Assembly: GCF_025961835.1 (NCBI RefSeq)
Contig: NZ_JAOQOK010000001.1
Coordinates: 620,001 to 684,000, forward strand
Origin: Sphingobium sp. B2D3C
GTDB lineage: Bacteria > Pseudomonadota > Alphaproteobacteria > Sphingomonadales > Sphingomonadaceae
Reading direction: 5' to 3'
Length of the DNA stretch: 64,000 nt
The translations under genes were made by a program, and so were the position numbers. The stretch's first letter is position 1; each line of letters starts with the position of its first letter. Below the pieces are notes generated by a model that saw only the letters and a program-made list of their open reading frames with translations, was not told the origin of the DNA and did no database searches. Positions 27,507-35,195 of the stretch are shown here, one piece after another.

Positions 27507-28121
27507 TCAGAAGACCGGGGTGTTATAATGGTGCCAGGCCATCAGCGCCATGGCGCTGCGGTGCGGGCGCCAGGCTTCGGCCAGCGCGCGGGTTTCGCGT
27601 TCGGCTGGGCGCGCATCGAGGCCCATGATCTGCCCCACCGCGATCTGCACGGCGAGATCGCCCGCCGGCCAGATGTCCCTGCGGCCTTCCGCGAACAGCA
27701 GATAGATTTCCGCAGACCAGCGGCCGATGCCCTTGATCCGCACGAGCGCGGCGATGGCCTCCTCATCATCCTGCGGCAGGGCGTGCAGGTCCAGCCCGCC
27801 GCTCACCACCATTTCCGCGAGGCTGCGGGCATAGCCCTGTTTCTGGCGGGAGAGGCCGCAGGCGCGGAGCGTCTCGAAATCCTGCGCCAGCAGGGCATCG
27901 GGCGCGCAGCCGGCACCAAGCGCCGCTTCCAGCTTGCTCCATACGGAGGCTGCCGCGGCGACGCTCACCTGCTGGCCGACGATGGTGCGCAGCAGCGTTT
28001 CGTAACCCGGCTCGCGCTGGCGGGATGGGGGGTAACCGAGCCGCTCGATCAACGCAGCGATCGCTGGCTGATCTGCCGCCAGCGCATCCAGCGAAGTCCG
28101 CAATGCGGCATCATCGAGCAT
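27507..28121 (-). CDS. DNA-3-methyladenine glycosylase, AlkA/HhH-GPD type
   Basis: This 204-residue base-excision-repair enzyme should remove alkylated purines. The helix-hairpin-helix ([16 protein letters not shown], about 128-142) is followed by the catalytic aspartate D155 in [10 protein letters not shown]. It lacks the N-terminal beta domain of E. coli AlkA, so it belongs to the short AlkA-like class. It is convergent with phhB and divergent from the ferredoxin gene. Confidence 0.92.
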   Translation of the reverse strand: MLDDAALRTSLDALAADQPAIAALIERLGYPPSRQREPGYETLLRTIVGQQVSVAAAASVWSKLEAALGAGCAPDALLAQDFETLRACGLSRQKQGYARSLAEMVVSGGLDLHALPQDDEEAIAALVRIKGIGRWSAEIYLLFAEGRRDIWPAGDLAVQIAVGQIMGLDARPAERETRALAEAWRPHRSAMALMAWHHYNTPVF

Positions 28122-28191
28122 GGTTCGTCCCAGGATAAAGAGCGGCGCGCGTCGCCGGGTTGATTTCTGTCCAGCAGCCCCTCATAGCGAG

Positions 28192-28207
28192 CCAAACCAT
28201 GGTTTGG
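28192..28207. promoter_or_regulatory. 16-bp perfect palindrome overlapping the ferredoxin ribosome site
   Basis: CCAAACCATGGTTTGG is a perfect palindrome whose last two bases are the first two of the GGAG ribosome site for the ferredoxin gene at 28216. It could be a repressor operator or, in RNA, a small hairpin beside the ribosome site. No regulator is identified. Confidence 0.55.
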
Positions 28208-28215
28208 AGATAAAA

Positions 28216-28533
28216 ATGCCGCAATTGACGGTTGTGACACGGGACGGCGCGCGCCACGAGATCGAGGCCCAGAATGGCCACACGGTCATGGAAGTGATCC
28301 GCGACAACGGAATCGACGAACTGCTGGCCATCTGTGGCGGCTGCTGTTCCTGCGCAACCTGCCATGTCTATGTTGACGAGGCTTATGCGGACAAGCTCCC
28401 GCCGCTCAAAGGCGACGAGGACGATCTGCTCGATAGCTCCGAGCATCGCAATGCCTCCAGCCGTCTCTCCTGCCAGATCCCGGTCAGCCCGGAGCTTGAG
28501 GGCATGGTCGTCACGATCGCGCCGGAAGACTGA
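28216..28533 (+). CDS. Adrenodoxin-type [2Fe-2S] ferredoxin
   Basis: This 105-residue electron carrier has cluster ligands C40, C46, C49 and C86 in the adrenodoxin/putidaredoxin arrangement (C-x5-C-x2-C). Two extra cysteines (C43, C44) lie inside the ligand loop. It resembles the ferredoxins that feed cytochrome P450s or Rieske oxygenases, but neither is next to it. The start at 28216 follows GGAG with a 6-bp spacer. Confidence 0.92.
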   Translation: MPQLTVVTRDGARHEIEAQNGHTVMEVIRDNGIDELLAICGGCCSCATCHVYVDEAYADKLPPLKGDEDDLLDSSEHRNASSRLSCQIPVSPELEGMVVTIAPED

Positions 28534-28573
28534 GCGCTTTGGCCCGGTGCGCGCCAGCGGGCGCCCGCCGGGT

Positions 28574-28987
28574 CTAGTTGTCCACTCGGGTCCAGACCTG
28601 TGATCGGCAGCCGATGCGGCCGATCAGGCAGCCTTGCGCGCTCAGCGTCCGCTCGTTGACCAAGGTGATGGTGCCGGAAAAGGTCTTGCCGATATCCGGT
28701 ACGAACACCTTGCCCCGCCAGACATTCTCCTTCTCGGGCACGAAGCCGCTGAACAGGCGCGCGCCGATCAGATTGTCCATCCCGCCCTTGCGCGCGTCTG
28801 CGCGGGCTTTTTCGCTGGCTTGAATCACCGTCCCGCACATCGCCGTGCCACAGCGATGTGCGCGCACCTGCACGCTGCGTTGCGGATTGGTCCAGATGCC
28901 AAGCGATTCGCTTTCCGCCGCGCGGCCTGCGCTACCGCTTAGAGCGGCGCTAGCGATCAGCAGCCCAAGGCCTGCGCGTCCCCTCAT
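28574..28987 (-). CDS. DUF2147 family exported protein
   Basis: This is a 137-residue exported protein with a signal peptide to about residue 23. The DUF2147 core starts at LGIWTNPQRSVQVRAHRCG and runs to a C-terminal tryptophan. The family forms small periplasmic beta-barrels of unknown role. Four cysteines (in HRCGTAMCG and QGCLIGRIGC) may form disulfides. It overlaps the upstream lipoprotein gene by 4 bp and so is probably co-expressed with it. Confidence 0.85.
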   Translation of the reverse strand: MRGRAGLGLLIASAALSGSAGRAAESESLGIWTNPQRSVQVRAHRCGTAMCGTVIQASEKARADARKGGMDNLIGARLFSGFVPEKENVWRGKVFVPDIGKTFSGTITLVNERTLSAQGCLIGRIGCRSQVWTRVDN

Positions 28988-29730
28988 GGCAGCGGCGCCA
29001 CGCGCAGCACGGCCATCGGTGCATCCCTGGTGGCTGGGGTGACCTTCCAGACGATCCGTCTTTGTCCATCCGTCATGGTTTCGGCGCCTTCTTCCTGATT
29101 CTGGCTCACGATCTCTGCCGATGTGATCAGCGTGAACGTGCCGTCCAGCAGCCCGCCAGGGCTCTCACGACCGCTCGCCGTGCCCATCGGCAGGGCGGCG
29201 GCATCGCTATCATTGGCAAAGCCGGGAGCCTTCACGCGCACGCGATCCTTGCCGCGCAGTTCGATGGCGATGAAGGGAAGGACGACTTCGCCGTCCGGGT
29301 TGAACGGGAAAACGAAGCCATGGTCGAGCCGGCCGCTGATCCGGTAATCGATGGCGAGCTTGCGGTCGCCGATGTAGCGCACGGAGCGGTAGCCATATTC
29401 CTTGCTCAGCGCCTCGGCGAGACGCCGGAGCTGCGCCTCATCGTCGGCATCGGCGTCGTCCGCAGTGCCGCTCTTGCTTTGCGGCTGGCTGGCGATCTTG
29501 AACATCTGCGCATCGTCCGTGGCGTCGTCCTCCGCTGCGCTGTCTTCATCCAGCAGTCCGTCGGTCATGTCGGACGGGCTGCTCTTGAGAAGCTGCACCT
29601 CACCCACATAAGCGAAGGTGAAGTTGCGGTCGGCCCTGATATCGAGCGTCGCCGCGAATCGCGTCGGCACGAGCAGGCAGCTCGAAAGCAGCAGGGGGGC
29701 GACCAGCACCAGCAGCCAGCGCGTCATCAT
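28984..29730 (-). CDS. Hypothetical lipoprotein with Asp-rich segments
   Basis: This is a 248-residue protein of unknown function. The N-terminal membrane segment ends in LLLSSC, a lipobox (Cys about 17). Two acidic, low-complexity stretches (LLDEDSAAEDDATDD and GTADDADADDEAQ) interrupt the N-terminal half. The C-terminal part (DYRISGRLDHGFVFPFNPDGEVVLPFI) reads as a folded domain. It lies between rlmB (53 bp upstream) and the DUF2147 gene (4-bp overlap). The start at 29730 is chosen because it begins the signal peptide. Confidence 0.75.
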   Translation of the reverse strand: MMTRWLLVLVAPLLLSSCLLVPTRFAATLDIRADRNFTFAYVGEVQLLKSSPSDMTDGLLDEDSAAEDDATDDAQMFKIASQPQSKSGTADDADADDEAQLRRLAEALSKEYGYRSVRYIGDRKLAIDYRISGRLDHGFVFPFNPDGEVVLPFIAIELRGKDRVRVKAPGFANDSDAAALPMGTASGRESPGGLLDGTFTLITSAEIVSQNQEEGAETMTDGQRRIVWKVTPATRDAPMAVLRVAPLP

Positions 29731-29783
29731 CGCCCGGTTCGTCAATCGCTCATCCCCCGCGAGGCGCGGCGCCAGGCTTGCGC

Positions 29784-30536
29784 CTAGCGCGTCATGCAGG
29801 CGTATAGCGCGATTGCCGCGGCGTTGGAAACGTTGAGGCTCTCCATGCGCGGGCTGATCGGCAGGCGAGCGACCATGTCGCAATGATTGACGCTGTTCAG
29901 GCGCAGGCCTTCACCCTCCGCACCCAGCACGAGCGCGACGCGAGTGGTATTGTCCAGCGCACCGGCGATCGTATCGCGTGCGTCGCCATCGAGCGCGATG
30001 CGCCAATAGCCGGCCTCGGCGATTTCATCGAGCGCGCGGGCGAGGTTCACCACCCGCACCCAGGGCACAATTTCCAGCGCGCCGGCTGCCGCGCGCGCGA
30101 TCACACCCGATTCGGGCGGTGCATGGCGGTCCTGCGTCACAATGCCGAGCGCATTGAAGGCGGCGGCCGAGCGCAGGATTGCGCCGACATTGTGCGGATC
30201 GGTCACCTGATCGAGCACCAGGATCGGTCGGCGTGCCTGTTCATCCGGCACGCCCTGTTCCAGCAGATCGCCGAGCCAGATGTCCTCCAGCGCTTCCACC
30301 TCGGCCACAAGGCCTTGATGCGGCGCGTCGCCCGGCACCATGCGGCCCAGATCCGCCACGTCCGAATAGACGATCGGCACCACCGGCGGCAGATCGAGCG
30401 CGGCCAATGCCTCGCGCGTGCCCCAGATTTTGCGAATCACCCGCTCCGGATTGGCGAGCGCGGCCGTGATGGCGTGGCGCCCATAGAGCCTCGGATACCC
30501 GCCTTTCGGCTTTCCTGTTCTGTGTCCCCGTTTCAT
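29784..30536 (-). CDS. rlmB: 23S rRNA (guanosine-2'-O-)-methyltransferase RlmB-like (SpoU family)
   Basis: This SPOUT-class methyltransferase of about 250 residues probably 2'-O-methylates 23S rRNA. It has an N-terminal L30e-like substrate-binding domain (LYGRHAITAAL), then the three SpoU motifs: DQVTDPHNVGAILRSA, ALVLGAEGEGLR and PISPRMESLNVSNAAAIALY. A basic leader (MKRGHRTGKPKGG) precedes it. The ATG at 30536 is used; one seven codons upstream (30557) is equally possible. It is divergent from tRNA-Tyr. Confidence 0.92.
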   Translation of the reverse strand: MKRGHRTGKPKGGYPRLYGRHAITAALANPERVIRKIWGTREALAALDLPPVVPIVYSDVADLGRMVPGDAPHQGLVAEVEALEDIWLGDLLEQGVPDEQARRPILVLDQVTDPHNVGAILRSAAAFNALGIVTQDRHAPPESGVIARAAAGALEIVPWVRVVNLARALDEIAEAGYWRIALDGDARDTIAGALDNTTRVALVLGAEGEGLRLNSVNHCDMVARLPISPRMESLNVSNAAAIALYACMTR

Positions 30537-30639
30537 GCGTGCGCTTTTCCACACCATGGCATTGACAGGCAAGGCCCCATTCGCCATTGAGCCGCCTCCA
30601 ATCCGTTTGACGGCCCCGCCGTCCGGGTCAGGCGCCTCT

Positions 30640-30725
30640 GGAAGGGTGGCCGAGTGGTTAAAGGCAGCAGACTGTAAATCTGCCCGCGTGAGCGTACGCT
30701 GGTTCGAATCCAGCCCCTTCCACCA
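30640..30725 (+). tRNA. tRNA-Tyr (GTA)
   Basis: This is an 86-nt class II tRNA. The acceptor stem GGAAGGG pairs with CCCTTCC, and the A discriminator and CCA end are encoded. The anticodon stem GCAGA/TCTGC closes the loop CTGTAAA with anticodon GTA at 30674-30676. A long variable arm and the GGTTCGAATCC T-arm complete a tyrosine tRNA. It stands alone in the rlmB-marR region; the 120 bp after it hold no further gene. Confidence 0.97.
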
Positions 30726-30846
30726 TCTCCCATGATGATCAGTTGAAACCGCGTCCCCGGGACGGAAGCCTGAATCAGCGCAATCGGTCGATTGCATTGT
30801 CCGTTGGCCCGCTTATCCGGCGCGGACCATCCGAGCCCATAAATCG

Positions 30847-31422
30847 TCAGCGGGTGGCGGGTGGCAGTCCGTCATTTGCGAATCCCGGCAGCTTGCCGAT
30901 CTGGTCGGCGGGCAGATCGAGCCCGGATTCGATGCGTTGGAGCAGCATCGAGAAGAAGTCATAGCCTTCCCGCACCTTGTCCTCGGAGACGTCCTCAAGC
31001 AAATGCGCGCGCAGGCTGGCGGCTATTTCGAGCATATGGGCCAGCGTCTGATAGCCCTCGGCCGTCAGGCGCATCAGCTTGTTGCGCCGGTCGCTGGGGT
31101 CGGGCAGGCGTTCCACAAGCCCTTCGGCTTCCAGCAGGTCCAGCGTGCGGGTCAGCGTGGGGCCTTCGATCCCGACGCGCTTGGCGATCTGGATCTGGGT
31201 CGTGCCGGGCGGTGCATAGGCGATGGAGGACATCGCCTCCATGCGCGATGCGCTTTGGCCGATATCCCGCAGCTTCTCATCGACCAGCGCGCGCCAGCGG
31301 CGGGCCAGCATCACGATGGTGATGGTCAGCGCCATGTCCGGGGAGGGATAGCCGGATTTCGGTGGCAGGACCTTGCCGAAGATTTCAGCTTCGCTGCCTG
31401 CCGTCTTGGGAGCGCTTTTCAT
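30847..31422 (-). CDS. MarR family transcriptional regulator
   Basis: This is a 191-residue winged-helix regulator. The DNA-binding core is TTQIQIAKRVGIEGPTLTRTLDLLEAEGLVERLPDPSDRRNKLMRLT. An extended N-terminus precedes the dimerisation helices. The start at 31422 follows AAGGAA. It lies downstream of, and on the same strand as, the large TonB receptor gene, 183 bp away. That spacing includes a candidate operator (31472-31493), so it probably has its own promoter and may regulate itself. The ligand is unknown. Confidence 0.9.
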   Translation of the reverse strand: MKSAPKTAGSEAEIFGKVLPPKSGYPSPDMALTITIVMLARRWRALVDEKLRDIGQSASRMEAMSSIAYAPPGTTQIQIAKRVGIEGPTLTRTLDLLEAEGLVERLPDPSDRRNKLMRLTAEGYQTLAHMLEIAASLRAHLLEDVSEDKVREGYDFFSMLLQRIESGLDLPADQIGKLPGFANDGLPPATR

Positions 31423-31471
31423 GCGATGCTGTTCCTTCGTTACCTTGTCAGCAGGGCGCGATCGCCCAAAA

Positions 31472-31493
31472 GATCGCAAAAACCGCTGCGATC
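31472..31493. promoter_or_regulatory. Candidate MarR operator
   Basis: GATCGCA (31472-31478) and TGCGATC (31487-31493) form a 22-bp element with an 8-bp centre, 50-70 bp upstream of the marR-type gene. A further GCGATCGC lies at 31458-31465. Size and place fit autoregulation by a MarR dimer; no binding evidence exists. Confidence 0.42.
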
Positions 31494-31605
31494 GGCAAAA
31501 TTAGTTTGCGCGTGAGCAATGTGCAACCGCCCGCGACCTGTCTTGTCTGCAACCGTTCAGGGGCGGCGCAGGTGGCGGACGCCCAATGCGCCCGCCACGC
31601 CCTTG

Positions 31606-34600
31606 TCAAAAGCGCAACCGCGCGCCGAGGAAGAAGCGCCGGCCAAGCACATCGTAGGTACTCGGGTCCGTGACACCGGATTGTGAAGAGCCTCCCTGCG
31701 CGAGCGTGCCCGCCCGCACGCCGAGGCGCGGGGGCTGCTTGTCGAACAGATTGTCCACGCCGAAGCGTAACTCCACAGTGGATGTCGCTGCGATCCGCCC
31801 CGAGAGATCGAAGATGTCATAGGCGGGGATTGGGAGTTCGGTCGCGGTCGTGCTGGTCGCGTAGGTGAAGTAGCGAACCTTGGGCAGATGACGCCATGTC
31901 AGGCTGATCGCACCCGGGCCGAAATTATAGGCGACGTTGGTCGACAGCTTCCATTTGAACTGCGCACTATACTGGTTGCTGCCGATGGTATCGCGATAGT
32001 CGGCCGTCGGCCCGCCCGGCAAGCTCTGGACGTCGAACTTGTCGAGATAGTTGAACGCGATATTGGTGGTGAACGATCCCTCATCCCCGAACAGCCCGGG
32101 CGCCGGGACGGTCCAGTTGAGATTGGCGTCGATGCCTGCGGTGTGGATTTTACCCAGATTTTCGAAGAAGGCGCGTGTCGCCGACCAGAAGCCACTTTGC
32201 GGCTCACGGATGATCCGGGTGCAGAACTCGTTGCCGGGATCGTAAGTGGGATTGCTCGTCCCATCGAAGTTGAAGCACTGGCGGTAGACATAATCGGTCG
32301 ACAGGGTCGAGACGGCGCCTGCGATCTTGATATTATAATAGTCGACCGAGAGGGTCAGGCGACTGAGCCATGGGGAATCCCGCCATGGCGAGCGGATGAC
32401 CATGCCGGCCGTGAAGGTGCGGGCTTCCTCGGACTTGAGATTTGGGTTGCCCAATGTGACATCTCGCCCGAGCGGGAACAGCTGCGGCTGATTGCCCACG
32501 AAATCCGGACCGATCGGAAAGCCGCCTGAGATCGCGGAGCAGAGTGCCAGAACCTGCGCGCGATCCGGATTGTCGGCGCGATTGCCATAGCCGGGATAGG
32601 CGGAATTGTTGGCGTGGGTCGCGCACGGATCGCCACCGGGCCAGTTGACCACGGTGTAGATGCCCGGCTGGAAGATTTCCGCGATGTTCGGTGCGCGATT
32701 GGCCACCTGATAACCGCCGCGGAACTTCAGCCAGTCATTCACGTCCCAGTCGCCAATGACTTTCCATGTGCCGACCGAGCCTGCCGTGTTGTAGCTCGAG
32801 TGACGATAGCCCGCATTGAGGTTCAGTGCCTGAACGAAGGGCAGATCGGACAGAAGCGGAATGAGGACCTCGCCGTAGAAATCCTTGACGAAGATCTTGC
32901 CTTCCGTTCGCGAGACGCCGGGCAGGCTGATGACGCCGCTGTTGATCGTCTGCGCGTTGAGCGGACCGCTGGGCTCATAGAAGAAGTTGTTTTCGCGATA
33001 GGAGGCGCCGGCCGCAAAGCGCACTTCACCGGCTGGCAGGTCGAACAGTCCACCCTGGAAATTCACTTCCGCCTGGGTCTGCCCAACGACCGTCTCAGCC
33101 TTGATGTTTGCTTGGATCAGATCTTGGCAGTCCTGCGAGACCGGGGCGGTGGTGAACGGGTTGAGACCGCTCGTGCAGCTTGCGGACATGCCGAGACTGG
33201 GGTGCAGGAAGGTTGTTCCGGCGCCGTAGTTCGGAAGGCCGATCAAGGTTTGATAAGCGTCCAGATCGATGAAGTTCTCATAGCGCGTAACTTGCGAACT
33301 CCTGCCGTGACCGCCGAAGACGTCGAACGTCCAGTCACCAATGCCCACATTGCCGCGGAAGCCGCCGATCACCTCATAATTATAGGTGTTCGTTTCGGTG
33401 CGCGAGGGGCCCATGAACGTCATCGATTGATTGAGCGACCATGGCGCATTCGGGCGAGCGCGGCTGCGCAGGATGTCGCAGAGGTCCTGCGGAACGGGGT
33501 GGCCCACCGCCGCGCCACATGTCGCGGCGTCGAACGTGATACCGGCATTCAGTTGACTGAACGCCGTCGCATAGGTGGACTGGGTCTGGACGTTGTTCTG
33601 GTCGAACTTGGCCTGAACATAGGCCGTAATGCCATCCGTGATGTCGTAATGCGCGCTGCCAAAGAAGGAGATTCGCCGCAGCGGCAACTGGAGATAGCCT
33701 TCCTTGCTGACGAAGGAGGCATTGCCGTTCTCCAGAATTTTCACATTGGGGTCGGTGCCGTTGTAATTGGGTGCGGGCGCACCTGTCACGCGGCCGACGA
33801 CGCCCGAGAAAATCGTGGCATCGAGCGGATTTGCCGCCTTATTGAAGAAGAAGCTGGTCGACAGCCCCGGCCCGGCAATCGCGACTTCCCCCGGCGCGAA
33901 GCCGTAGCGCGCAAACACCTGATTGACGGCCGCCTGGGACGGGTTGCCGGCTGGTGCACCGAAGTCGAAGCCGGCCACCACGCCCGGCACGCCGGTCGTA
34001 TTGGTGCGCGGCGTAACGCCGAAGCTGCTGCCGAAGAAGACCGCTCCGCCGCTGCTGGCGGGATCGGTATAACCAGCCTGATAGAAGGGGCGATCCGCCT
34101 GATAGATGATGTCGCGGTCCTGATAGGTCACGCCCAGCATGGCGTTGCCGCGTCCATCGGCGAAGTTGCCACCAACAAGCGCGGATATCTCGAACTGCCG
34201 GCCATCGCCACGTTCGCTGATTCCCATGCTGGTATCGATCGTGACGCCGGAATAGTCGCGCTTGAGCTTGAAATTGACGACGCCGGCAACGGCATCCGCG
34301 CCATAGGTTGCGCCCGCGCCGCCGGTGATGACCTCCACGCTGTCGAGCGCTGCTTTGGGAATGGTGTTGATATCGACCACCAGTGTCGCATTGGCCGGCT
34401 GAGTGCGCCGTCCATCCAGGAGGACCAGCGTTCGATTGGCGCCGATGCCGCGCAGGTCGAGCGTCGCGATACCGGGGCTGTTGGTCGGTGTGGCCTGCAC
34501 GTCAGATCCGGCCAGGCCGGTCAGGCCGGCGCCGCCGCGACCGGTCGCGCCGACGCCGCCGGTGAACTGCGGCATTTCCTTCAGGCCCTGATCGATGCTG

Positions 34601-34827
34601 AGATCCGAGGAAGACTGCAACGTGTCGCTTGTCACGGTGGTCAGCGGCGTCGCTGAGGTATAATCGCGGCGCACGATCCGCGATCCGGTGATGACGATCG
34701 CCTGCGTCTCCTGCGCGTCCGCCTCGGTGGACTGGGCCTTTGCCGGGCTTGGCGCGTCGAAGGCAAAGGCGAGCGCCGTACAACTCACCAGGGCACGCGC
34801 CGTCCATCTGTCAGTTCGTGGGTTCAT
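31606..34827 (-). CDS. TonB-dependent outer-membrane receptor
   Basis: This is a 1073-residue receptor for active uptake of a large or scarce substrate. A signal peptide (about 1-31) is followed by a TonB-box-like AIVITGSRIVRRDY. The plug domain follows (about 55-200; ATLDLRGIGANRTLVLLDGRR, IEVITGGAGATYGADAVAGVVNF equivalents visible). The long beta-barrel ends in FFLGARLRF, with the terminal aromatic expected for outer-membrane insertion. GGGGAGGAAG precedes the start. The large size and the NLKSEEARTFTAG barrel motif match the oligosaccharide/aromatic-type receptors abundant in sphingomonads. The substrate is unknown. No transporter or enzyme is co-oriented except the MarR gene. Confidence 0.93.
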   Translation of the reverse strand: MNPRTDRWTARALVSCTALAFAFDAPSPAKAQSTEADAQETQAIVITGSRIVRRDYTSATPLTTVTSDTLQSSSDLSIDQGLKEMPQFTGGVGATGRGGAGLTGLAGSDVQATPTNSPGIATLDLRGIGANRTLVLLDGRRTQPANATLVVDINTIPKAALDSVEVITGGAGATYGADAVAGVVNFKLKRDYSGVTIDTSMGISERGDGRQFEISALVGGNFADGRGNAMLGVTYQDRDIIYQADRPFYQAGYTDPASSGGAVFFGSSFGVTPRTNTTGVPGVVAGFDFGAPAGNPSQAAVNQVFARYGFAPGEVAIAGPGLSTSFFFNKAANPLDATIFSGVVGRVTGAPAPNYNGTDPNVKILENGNASFVSKEGYLQLPLRRISFFGSAHYDITDGITAYVQAKFDQNNVQTQSTYATAFSQLNAGITFDAATCGAAVGHPVPQDLCDILRSRARPNAPWSLNQSMTFMGPSRTETNTYNYEVIGGFRGNVGIGDWTFDVFGGHGRSSQVTRYENFIDLDAYQTLIGLPNYGAGTTFLHPSLGMSASCTSGLNPFTTAPVSQDCQDLIQANIKAETVVGQTQAEVNFQGGLFDLPAGEVRFAAGASYRENNFFYEPSGPLNAQTINSGVISLPGVSRTEGKIFVKDFYGEVLIPLLSDLPFVQALNLNAGYRHSSYNTAGSVGTWKVIGDWDVNDWLKFRGGYQVANRAPNIAEIFQPGIYTVVNWPGGDPCATHANNSAYPGYGNRADNPDRAQVLALCSAISGGFPIGPDFVGNQPQLFPLGRDVTLGNPNLKSEEARTFTAGMVIRSPWRDSPWLSRLTLSVDYYNIKIAGAVSTLSTDYVYRQCFNFDGTSNPTYDPGNEFCTRIIREPQSGFWSATRAFFENLGKIHTAGIDANLNWTVPAPGLFGDEGSFTTNIAFNYLDKFDVQSLPGGPTADYRDTIGSNQYSAQFKWKLSTNVAYNFGPGAISLTWRHLPKVRYFTYATSTTATELPIPAYDIFDLSGRIAATSTVELRFGVDNLFDKQPPRLGVRAGTLAQGGSSQSGVTDPSTYDVLGRRFFLGARLRF

Positions 34828-35195
34828 CAGTCTTCCTCCCCTGCGTCGCGCGAGCCATTCGCGCAGCGTGGTCGTCTCTCGAGGAAGAGTGAGCGGCGTG
34901 GATACGCGTCATCGTGCGCAGGAACATCGAATGAGCGAACGCCATCTGCCTGCGCGGACCTGTGCCGCGCAGCCATATCCTCCCCGTCTGCGTCGCCGAC
35001 TCGAAAGGTCAGCTTCAAATGAATGCTATTCAAATAAATGCAGACGGCAACTACTAAGATTCAATCGAAATTTGGGCTCTGCACTGACCCGGGGGTTCGA
35101 GGAAAAGCATTGAAAGCAAGGCTGGCGCATGCGTGCGTCTGTGTTATCGATGGGTGATTCCGCGACGCGGCATGAATCGAAAAGGGGCAGGGCTA
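34828..35195. other. Intergenic region between TonB receptor and glgP
   Basis: No gene is evident in this 368-bp divergent region. It is more AT-rich than its surroundings around 35010-35090. It contains two 13-nt direct repeats differing at one base (TTCAAATGAATGC 35014-35026, TTCAAATAAATGC 35029-35041) at a 15-bp period, a plausible site for a dimeric regulator or part of a promoter. In-frame earlier starts for glgP (35133, 35172) fall inside it but lack ribosome sites. Confidence 0.5.

Noticed and set aside
31573..31599. 7-bp inverted repeat after the TonB receptor gene considered as a terminator
   Set aside because: It has a long loop and no T-run on the minus strand, so the support is too weak to list.
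32614..34656. 680-codon plus-strand open frame opposite the TonB receptor
   Set aside because: It is an antisense shadow. The receptor frame has signal peptide, plug and barrel signatures.
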